From contig URRK01000121.1 in the NCBI GenBank assembly GCA_900550315.1, positions 1 through 5,476 on the forward strand: a stretch of DNA of 5,476 nt. The letters are read 5' to 3'. The position numbers were made by a program, and so were the translations under genes. Source of the stretch: an uncultured Oscillospiraceae bacterium (GTDB taxonomy: Bacteria; Bacillota; Clostridia; Oscillospirales; Acutalibacteraceae). Below, in pieces: positions 1 to 4,198 of this stretch (the stretch's first letter is position 1; each line of letters opens with the position of its first letter). The notes under the pieces were generated by a model. The model saw only the letters and a list, made by a program, of their open reading frames with translations, did not search any database and was not told where the DNA came from.

Positions 1-1578
1 AAGCCGCCGTTTGCGGTAACGGGTAAAGATGTTGCTTTTGCCCTGCTTTTGCTGGTTGTAAACATTATGGGCGTTTCGCTTAGCATTTGGGGCGGTTTTC
101 ACGCCGGGGTTACCCTGTTTTACGGGCTTACCTTTTTGCTTTTAACGGTTTATTTTTGGCAGCGCGGGCAAAGGCCGGGGTTGTTTGCCCTATTTTGCGG
201 TGCGAGCTCTTTGGCCGTTAGCTTAAACTTTGTTGTTTCGGCCAACCCGGCGGTTAACTTTTTTTCGCTTTTGGCAATTTTTGTGCTGGCGGCCGTTTGG
301 TTTGCCGCCCTAACAAATAAAGAGCATAAAATCGGCGATTTAGCGGTGCTGCGCACTGTTTTTGGTACGGTTTTTGGCAATGCGTTTGGTTCGGGCGGGC
401 GCGCGGTTCAATCAATTTGCAAGGCCGGCCGGGGCAAGGGCGTTTTAAAGGCGCTGGTTGGTATTGCCTGCGCACTGCCGTTTTTGTGCGTGGTGCTGCC
501 GCTGCTGGTACGCTCCGACCCCGCGTTTGAAGGCATGGTAACCGCACTGCTGGGGGACCCGGCCGCCCTGCTTTTAAAGCTTTTGTTGGGCTTTGGGTTA
601 ACGGTTTTAATGTTGGGGTACGCCTTTGGCCTTAAAAAGGAGGCGGCGCCCGATTTGTCCCAAAGCACCTTTAAGGGGGTAGAGGGCACCTATTTTGTTG
701 CTTTTTTAAGCGTTTTAGGCCTGTGTTATTTATTTTACCTGTTTTCGCAGCTTTCGTACTTTTTTAAGGCGTTTGGTGGCTTTTTGCCGCAAGGCTTTAC
801 AGCCGCCGCCTACGCGCGGCGCGGATTTTTTGAAATGTGCTTTATTGCGCTGTTAAACAATTTGGTGCTATTTTTGTTTGTTTTGCTGGTGCAAAAGAAA
901 AACGGCCGCCCACCGGTTGCTATGCGGCTTTTAAGCTACTTTATTGGCCTTTTTTCGTTATTTATGATTGCGGCCGCCCTTGCTAAAATGGCACTGTACA
1001 TTTCCCGCTTTGGCACAACGGTGCTGCGCATTGGCACCAGCGCTTTCGCGGTGCTTTTAGCGGTTGTTACCGTGGCGGTTTTGTTGCGGTGCCGGCTACC
1101 GCGGGTGCAGGTTTTAAAGGTTTTTTTAAGCACGGCGGCCGTGCTGCTTTGTGTATTAGGCTTAGGCAACCTAAACGGCTTTGTGGCACAGTACAATTTT
1201 AACGCCTATCAAACCGGCGCTTTAAAAACTGTAGATGTAGCGGCGCTGGCCGAACTTGGGGACGCCGGCGTACCTTACCTAATTGCCCTAACCAGCGACA
1301 GCAACGAAGAAACCGCCCTTTTGGCGCACAACTTTTTGGCCGATTATTTAGCCGAAAATTTTGAAACTGCAAAAAGCGGCCTTAGCCCTAAGCGCCGCCC
1401 CGCCGGCAGCTTTAGCTTGGTGCGCGGCAAGGCGGAAAAGCAGGCAAAAGAATACATTGCCAAAACCAAAAATGCAGCCGAGCACCTTACCACAAACAAA
1501 GCGGCTTTGGAAAAGTACGGCTGGCCGGACGACGACCCGGAGGAGCTTAACAACACGGCATACGGTTTAGAGCCGTAA
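1..1578 (+). CDS. DUF4173/DUF4153-type polytopic membrane protein, 5'-truncated by window edge
   Basis: The frame is open from base 1 to the TAA at 1576-1578 (525 residues), so the true start lies upstream; internal TTG/ATG codons are not needed. I see about ten hydrophobic segments (roughly residues 13-31, 36-53, 87-104, 150-169, 190-211, 232-255, 280-297, 308-327, 345-362, 372-386), then a hydrophilic tail of about 130 residues. Family resemblance is by recall: a YARRGFFEMC segment (271-280) after a glycine-rich loop, KMALYISRFGTTVLRI (329-344), and a post-membrane block QYNFNAYQTG (397-406) followed by LGDAGVPYL (419-427). These resemble the conserved blocks of DUF4173. The function of the family is unknown to me, and nothing here shows a catalytic site. 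It would sit in the cytoplasmic membrane. The 364-bp gap and a terminator separate it from pyrR, so it is not in that operon. The coding call is sure; the family name is likely. Confidence 0.85.
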   Translation, partial: KPPFAVTGKDVAFALLLLVVNIMGVSLSIWGGFHAGVTLFYGLTFLLLTVYFWQRGQRPGLFALFCGASSLAVSLNFVVSANPAVNFFSLLAIFVLAAVWFAALTNKEHKIGDLAVLRTVFGTVFGNAFGSGGRAVQSICKAGRGKGVLKALVGIACALPFLCVVLPLLVRSDPAFEGMVTALLGDPAALLLKLLLGFGLTVLMLGYAFGLKKEAAPDLSQSTFKGVEGTYFVAFLSVLGLCYLFYLFSQLSYFFKAFGGFLPQGFTAAAYARRGFFEMCFIALLNNLVLFLFVLLVQKKNGRPPVAMRLLSYFIGLFSLFMIAAALAKMALYISRFGTTVLRIGTSAFAVLLAVVTVAVLLRCRLPRVQVLKVFLSTAAVLLCVLGLGNLNGFVAQYNFNAYQTGALKTVDVAALAELGDAGVPYLIALTSDSNEETALLAHNFLADYLAENFETAKSGLSPKRRPAGSFSLVRGKAEKQAKEYIAKTKNAAEHLTTNKAALEKYGWPDDDPEELNNTAYGLEP

Positions 1579-1605
1579 AGCCGGGCTGAAAAAGGCTGGG
1601 CTTTT
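1577..1605 (+). terminator. Weak hairpin overlapping the stop codon of the membrane-protein gene
   Basis: AAAGCC (1577-1582) can pair with GGCTTT (1599-1604), followed by one more T and an A. The 6-bp stem with a 16-nt loop is weak. It may assist termination, but the stem at 1656-1679 is the better candidate. Confidence 0.25.
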
Positions 1606-1655
1606 ACAAACCAACCGCAGCCTACGCAGCCAAACCCGCCTAAAGGGGGCAAAAT

Positions 1656-1682
1656 AACGGCCCTATTTGGTCGGCCGTTTTT
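1656..1682 (+). terminator. Rho-independent terminator after the DUF4173-type gene
   Basis: AACGGCC (1656-1662) pairs perfectly with GGCCGTT (1673-1679) across a 10-nt loop and runs directly into a five-T tract (1678-1682). It lies 78 nt past the stop codon and separates the membrane-protein gene from pyrR. An AAAAT run just upstream of the stem gives weak potential for termination on the other strand as well. Confidence 0.7.
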
Positions 1683-1690
1683 AAAGCGTT

Positions 1691-1761
1691 AGGCCGGCGG
1701 GTGCCGAATGCTGTACCACTTTTGTTGTTTTAATTCGGGCAGCGCGTGTGCCGCCGGGCCT
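1691..1761. repeat. Long imperfect inverted repeat in the gap upstream of pyrR
   Basis: AGGCCGGCGG (1691-1700) pairs with CCGCCGGGCCT (1751-1761), giving ten base pairs with one bulged G. Nested inside, TGCCGAA (1702-1708) can pair with TTCGGGCA (1734-1741), again with one bulged G. The result is a two-tier hairpin about 70 nt long. It has no T tract, so it is not a plain terminator. It lies after the upstream terminator and before the pyrR promoter, so it would not be in either predicted transcript. No function is assigned. Confidence 0.5.
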
Positions 1762-1790
1762 TTAAGGCTTAGCACTGTACTGGTTTACCC

Positions 1791-1802
1791 CACCGGCCGG
1801 TG
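1791..1802. repeat. 12-bp perfect palindrome upstream of the pyrR promoter
   Basis: CACCGGCCGGTG is a perfect inverted repeat without a spacer. It ends 15 bp before the -35 box of the pyrR promoter, a position suitable for an upstream regulator site, but no regulator is evident. Its 10-bp core recurs at 2686-2695. Short GC palindromes are frequent in this DNA, so function is uncertain. Confidence 0.4.
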
Positions 1803-1817
1803 AATGTTGCTGCCCGC

Positions 1818-1846
1818 TTGAAAAACAAAACGGTTTAGGGTATAAT
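1818..1846 (+). promoter_or_regulatory. Sigma-A type promoter of pyrR
   Basis: TTGAAA (1818-1823) and a perfect TATAAT (1841-1846) are separated by exactly 17 bp in an AT-rich context. Transcription would start near 1853 and give a leader of about 90 nt before the TTG start of pyrR. This indicates that pyrR has its own promoter and does not depend on the gene upstream. Confidence 0.85.
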
Positions 1847-1890
1847 AAAAGCACAATAAAAATGCAATATAAAGCGTAACGGGCAAATGC

Positions 1891-1946
1891 GCCGGAAAAT
1901 TAAAAAACCGGCAAAGCCAAAACGCAAAATGGGGTGAAAGCTTTGC
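1891..1946 (+). promoter_or_regulatory. pyrR leader with two competing small hairpins near the ribosome binding site
   Basis: In the predicted leader, GCCGG (1891-1895) pairs with CCGGC (1908-1912). Alternatively GCAAAGC (1911-1917) pairs perfectly with GCTTTGC (1940-1946), which puts the Shine-Dalgarno GGGGTGA (1931-1937) in the loop and the TTG start (1943-1945) in the stem. The two pairings share bases 1911-1912. I see no sequence like the conserved purine-rich PyrR-binding loop (roughly CCNGNGAGG) and no terminator in the leader. Any control would therefore be at translation. This is inference from pairing only. Confidence 0.35.
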
Positions 1947-2479
1947 AAGAAAAAGCCAAGATTTTAACCGAGGAGGATATTAGCCGCGCTTTGGTGCGGA
2001 TAGCCCACCAAATTGTAGAAAAAAATCACGGAACTGAGAATTTGTGCCTGGTTGGCATTAAAACCCGCGGGGTGCCGATTGCCGCCCGCCTGGCCCAAAA
2101 CATTAAAGCCTTTGAGGGGGTTTTGGTGCCGGTAGGGGAGCTGGATATTACCCTGTATCGGGACGATTTAAAACAGCTGAACCCCGAGCCGGTGGTTTCC
2201 GGCACCAATATTCCGTTTGAGCTGCAGGGCAAAACCGTTGTGTTGGTAGATGATGTTATTTTTACCGCCCGCACAGCCCGCGCCGCCATGGACGCCGTTA
2301 TTGCCATTGCCCGCCCGGCGCGCATACAGTTAGCGGTTTTAATTGACCGTGGGCACACCGAACTGCCCATTCGGCCCAATTTTGTTGGCAAAAATATTCC
2401 CTCCTCTATTGACGAGGTAATTGCCGTGCGCCTGCGGGAAACCGACGGCTGCAACGAGGTTGCCATTTGCCAAAAGTAA
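1943..2479 (+). CDS. pyrR: Bifunctional pyr regulatory protein / uracil phosphoribosyltransferase PyrR
   Basis: PyrR is a cytoplasmic protein. Where characterised, it binds pyr mRNA leaders in response to UMP and also converts uracil and PRPP to UMP (EC 2.4.2.9). The product is 178 residues, against 181 in Bacillus subtilis. The TTG at 1943 is chosen over the in-frame GTG at 1934 because it gives MQEKAKIL, in exact register with the B. subtilis N-terminus, and because GGGGTGA (1931-1937) lies 5 nt before it. Visible motifs: GIKTRG (38-43), the flexible-loop start DITLYRDDL (68-76), the PRPP-binding loop VVLVDDVIFTARTARAA (99-115), and DRGHTELPIR (135-144). Oddities: the PRPP loop has Ala109 where B. 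subtilis has Gly111, and two positions linked to RNA contact differ (Val18 for Thr18, Thr139 for Arg141). No other pyr gene is present; it is monocistronic between its own promoter and terminator. Confidence 0.97.
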   Translation: MQEKAKILTEEDISRALVRIAHQIVEKNHGTENLCLVGIKTRGVPIAARLAQNIKAFEGVLVPVGELDITLYRDDLKQLNPEPVVSGTNIPFELQGKTVVLVDDVIFTARTARAAMDAVIAIARPARIQLAVLIDRGHTELPIRPNFVGKNIPSSIDEVIAVRLRETDGCNEVAICQK

Positions 2480-2507
2480 TTTTTAAAACAGGCAGTTGGT
2501 ACTTTTT

Positions 2508-2536
2508 ATTGTATTAAACTGCATGATTGTATTAAA
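2508..2536 (+). repeat. Short direct repeat after pyrR
   Basis: The 11-mer ATTGTATTAAA occurs at 2508-2518 and again at 2526-2536, with an 18-bp period, between the pyrR stop and its terminator. It lies in the 3' untranslated region. It could be a binding site or a chance repeat in AT-rich DNA; I cannot tell which. Confidence 0.4.
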
Positions 2537-2541
2537 ACGCG

Positions 2542-2585
2542 GCACCCAAGGTTTAGCAAAAAAGCTGAACCTTGGGCGCTGTTTT
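2542..2585 (+). terminator. Strong Rho-independent terminator of pyrR
   Basis: GCACCCAAGGTTTAGC (2542-2557) pairs with GCTGAACCTTGGGCGC (2564-2579). That is a 16-position stem with one A-C mismatch and one G-U pair, closed by a six-A loop. It is followed by TG and TTTT (2582-2585). A run of A at 2534-2537 before the stem would give a short T tract on the opposite strand, so it could also block transcription coming from the convergent dehydrogenase gene. Confidence 0.88.
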
Positions 2586-2685
2586 GTAGAAATTAGCTTT
2601 TTAAAATAAAACCGCAGAGATTTAAATAATACGGCAATGGCGGGCTTTCAAAGGCCCGGTGTCATGCGGCTGTAGCCGCCCTTTT

Positions 2686-2695
2686 ACCGGCCGGT
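2686..2695. repeat. 10-bp palindrome ACCGGCCGGT, second copy
   Basis: ACCGGCCGGT is a perfect palindrome flanked by T runs on both sides. The same ten bases form the core of the palindrome at 1791-1802, on the other side of pyrR. Two copies bracketing one gene is suggestive but may be chance in DNA rich in CCGG and GGCC. Confidence 0.4.
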
Positions 2696-2749
2696 TTTGC
2701 GCGCAACTGCGCCGTCCCAAGCCGGCTTTTAGCCTAAGGCCGGCACAGC

Positions 2750-2770
2750 GCAAAGCCCCGCTTATAGCGG
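2750..2770 (-). terminator. Weak candidate terminator of the alcohol dehydrogenase
   Basis: Read on the minus strand, CCGCT-ATA-AGCGG (2770-2758) is the first compact hairpin past the dehydrogenase stop, about 18 nt downstream. It is followed by GGGCTTTG rather than a proper U tract. Termination may instead depend on the later hairpins or on the reverse face of the pyrR terminator. Confidence 0.3.
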
Positions 2771-2788
2771 CAGAGGCCACCGCAGCAA

Positions 2789-3952
2789 TTATAAAGAATT
2801 TCTAAAAATGGTTAAAATATCCTGCTCACTCAGCGGCGCCCAGGCGTTTTCCAGCCCTTCGTTTTCCGCCACATGGCGGGCCATTTCGGCAAGGCGGGAT
2901 TCGTCAATGCCAACCTCTTTTAAATGCATAGGGATTTCAAAGCTTTCAAACAGCTCGTAGGTTTTTTGAATGGTTTGTTCGGCAATTTCTTTGGGCGGCA
3001 GGGCCGCGTCAATGCCAAAAATGTGGGTACCAAAGCTAACAAAGCGCTCCAGTGTGGCGTCGCTTAAAATGTGGCGCATCCAATGCGGGGTTAAAATGGC
3101 CAGGCCAACGCCGTGGGTAATATCGTAATAAGCGCTCAGCGCATGCTCCATTCCGTGGCACGGCCAACCCGAGGGGGTATTGCCAATTGAGAGGATGCCG
3201 TTGCAGGCCAGCGAGCAATCTACCATAAATTCGCCGCGGGCGTTGTAATTTTCCGGTTGTTCTAATACTATTTTGGCGTTTTCAATTAAGCTTTTAATGG
3301 TGGCCTCGCACATCCCGTCGGTTAAAGTTGAATGGTCGGCGCAAAAATATTGCTCTATTACATGGTTTATGGCGTCGGCCGCACCGGCGGCGGTTTGCCG
3401 TTTAGAAACCGTAAAAGTATATTCCGGGTCTAAAATAGAGGCGGCGGGGTAAATGTGCGGGTCTAAATAGCCAACCTTGTCGTTCGTTTCGGTGCGGGAA
3501 ATAACGCAGGCGCAATCGTACTCCGAACCGGTGGCGGCTAAGGTCAGTACATCAACCAACGGTAATGCTTTTTGGGCTTTAACTTTGTAGGTAATTAGGT
3601 CCCAAGGCTCCCCGCTGTACAGTGCGCCGGCGCAAATGGCTTTAGAGCAATCCAGCACGCTGCCGCCGCCTACCGCCAGCACAACATCTACCTGCTGCTC
3701 TTTGCAAATTTTAACGCCGCCCAGCACGCTGGTGGTGTATTTGGGGTTGGGTTCAATACCGCCCAGCTCAAAAACCGTAAAATCCTTTAACAGCTCTTTC
3801 ACCGCGTTATACAGCCCAATTTTTTTAATGCTGCCACCGCCGTAGGTTAGCAGTACGCGCTTGCCAAACGGCTTTAAAACGCCCGGCAGCTGCGCTAAAG
3901 AGCCTTTGCCGAAAATTAACTTGGTTGGGGTACAGTAGGTAAAATTTTGCAT
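2789..3952 (-). CDS. Iron-containing alcohol dehydrogenase, butanol dehydrogenase (BDH/YugJ) type
   Basis: Group III metal-dependent, NAD(P)H-linked dehydrogenase of 387 residues, the usual length for the family. It interconverts aldehydes and primary alcohols in the cytoplasm, typically as a fermentative electron sink or for aldehyde detoxification. The N-terminal half is the nucleotide-binding domain, with LLTYGGGSIKKIG (34-46), the coenzyme motif VGGGSVLDCSKA (94-105) and LAATGSE (138-144). The C-terminal helical half carries the metal ligands, by alignment with FucO-type enzymes Asp193, His197, His266 and His280, in DAINH (193-197) and CHGMEHALSAYYDITHGVG (265-283). All four are present, so it should be active. 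The ATG at 3952 is set by the Shine-Dalgarno AAAGGAAG (3969-3962). It is monocistronic and convergent with pyrR, and its promoter looks MerR-controlled. The exact substrate and NADH/NADPH preference cannot be read from sequence. Confidence 0.96.
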   Translation of the reverse strand: MQNFTYCTPTKLIFGKGSLAQLPGVLKPFGKRVLLTYGGGSIKKIGLYNAVKELLKDFTVFELGGIEPNPKYTTSVLGGVKICKEQQVDVVLAVGGGSVLDCSKAICAGALYSGEPWDLITYKVKAQKALPLVDVLTLAATGSEYDCACVISRTETNDKVGYLDPHIYPAASILDPEYTFTVSKRQTAAGAADAINHVIEQYFCADHSTLTDGMCEATIKSLIENAKIVLEQPENYNARGEFMVDCSLACNGILSIGNTPSGWPCHGMEHALSAYYDITHGVGLAILTPHWMRHILSDATLERFVSFGTHIFGIDAALPPKEIAEQTIQKTYELFESFEIPMHLKEVGIDESRLAEMARHVAENEGLENAWAPLSEQDILTIFRNSL

Positions 3953-3961
3953 GGCTTAAAT

Positions 3962-3969
3962 CTTCCTTT
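3962..3969 (-). promoter_or_regulatory. Ribosome binding site of the alcohol dehydrogenase
   Basis: AAAGGAAG on the minus strand, 9 nt before the ATG. It fixes the start at 3952, which also matches the usual N-terminus of the family (a short FxYxxPTKxxFGKG lead-in). Confidence 0.8.
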
Positions 3970-3980
3970 CAAATTAAAAC

Positions 3981-4007
3981 GGCGTTTTAAAGCCTGGTTT
4001 AAACGCC
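3981..4007 (-). promoter_or_regulatory. 5'-end hairpin in the alcohol dehydrogenase leader
   Basis: On the minus strand GGCGTTTAAA (4007-3998) pairs with TTTAAAACGCC (3991-3981), ten pairs with one bulged A and a 6-nt loop. It is followed at once by GTTTTAATTT. The hairpin begins only a few bases after the predicted transcription start (about 4010) and ends before the Shine-Dalgarno. It may be an mRNA 5' stabilising stem or a weak attenuator; the interrupted T run makes termination doubtful. Confidence 0.45.
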
Positions 4008-4016
4008 TATGCCATT

Positions 4017-4047
4017 ATTTTAGCACTTAAACTGCACTCCAAGTCAA
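4017..4047 (-). promoter_or_regulatory. Alcohol dehydrogenase promoter with 19-bp spacer (MerR-type)
   Basis: On the minus strand TTGACT (4047-4042) and TAAAAT (4022-4017) are separated by 19 bp. The start would be near 4010, giving a leader of about 57 nt. The boxes are good, but the spacer is 2 bp too long for ordinary sigma-A use. That is the known hallmark of promoters activated by MerR-family regulators, which untwist the spacer. A-rich DNA just upstream (4051-4070) could act as an UP element. Confidence 0.65.
4025..4044 (-). promoter_or_regulatory. Imperfect dyad in the promoter spacer: candidate MerR-family operator
   Basis: ACTTGGAGTGCAGTTTAAGT on the minus strand is an imperfect dyad centred on GC. 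The half-sites are ACTTGGAGT and, from the other strand, ACTTAAACT, matching at 6 of 9 positions. It fills the 19-bp spacer and overlaps the -35 box, exactly where MerR, SoxR and NmlR/AdhR-type regulators bind. The left half is typical of known MerR-family half-sites as I remember them. The regulator gene is not in the window. Confidence 0.55.
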
Positions 4048-4076
4048 GCAAATTTAAAAAAATTAAAAAATTGTTT

Positions 4077-4090
4077 AAAAAGCGCTTTTT
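4077..4090. repeat. 14-bp perfect palindrome between the divergent promoters
   Basis: AAAAAGCGCTTTTT is a perfect palindrome. It lies 19 bp before the -35 box of the FHA-SEDS gene and 29 bp upstream of the dehydrogenase -35 box. With no unpaired loop it is a poor terminator. It could be an operator or simply part of the A-tract-rich divider between the two promoters. Confidence 0.4.
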
Positions 4091-4109
4091 CGGCCTCGGT
4101 AAAAATGGG

Positions 4110-4138
4110 TTGTAAAAATAAGCGTTTCGTGGTATAAT
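4110..4138 (+). promoter_or_regulatory. Sigma-A type promoter of the FHA-SEDS gene
   Basis: TTGTAA (4110-4115) and a perfect TATAAT (4133-4138) lie 17 bp apart. The start would be near 4145, leaving a leader of about 54 nt before the TTG start at 4199. The promoter is divergent from that of the alcohol dehydrogenase, and the two -35 boxes are about 60 bp apart, so they do not overlap. Confidence 0.8.
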
Positions 4139-4186
4139 GTACCCGTTAAATTGTGTAGATTATTGGCGCTTTGGTGCTGTTTTGGT

Positions 4187-4193
4187 GGGGTGA
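4187..4193 (+). promoter_or_regulatory. Ribosome binding site deciding a TTG start
   Basis: GGGGTGA lies 5 nt before TTG at 4199. The in-frame GTG at 4190 overlaps this sequence and has only a weak site of its own, so TTG is preferred. The arrangement is identical to that of pyrR (GGGGTGA, 5 nt, TTG). Confidence 0.7.
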
Positions 4194-4198
4194 AGATA

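Larger units (their letters stand above)
2588..2788. other. Hairpin-rich non-coding gap between convergent pyrR and alcohol dehydrogenase
   Basis: I see no gene in this stretch. Left to right it holds a run of small inverted repeats: CGGGC/GCCCG (2641-2658), GCGGC/GCCGC (2666-2679) followed by CCTTTT, the palindrome ACCGGCCGGT (2686-2695), GCGCA/TGCGC (2701-2712), GCCGGC arms around an AGCCTA-containing loop (2721-2744), and CCGCT/AGCGG (2758-2770). The second, with its T run at 2682-2685, could act as a back-up plus-strand terminator. The rest have no clear T tract in either direction. Confidence 0.55.

Noticed and set aside
1344..1652. Minus-strand open frame overlapping the end of the DUF4173-type gene
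   Set aside because: Antisense shadow of the real gene; low-complexity, with no family resemblance and no convincing promoter or ribosome binding site. The same holds for the minus-strand frames at 150-380, 254-547, 408-689 and 936-1196.
1708..1803. A 31-codon ATG open frame in the gap before pyrR, with a GGCGGGTG sequence in front
   Set aside because: It lies inside the imperfect hairpin and palindrome region, has no promoter of its own that I can see, sits after a terminator, and its product resembles nothing I know. Probably chance.
1853..1942. Classical PyrR-dependent transcription attenuator in the pyrR leader
   Set aside because: There is no purine-rich binding-loop consensus and no terminator with a T tract in this leader, so the usual B. 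subtilis arrangement is not supported.
2026..2466. 146-codon minus-strand frame inside pyrR
   Set aside because: It mirrors the pyrR coding sequence; the plus-strand protein is unmistakable from its PRPP-binding loop and other motifs.
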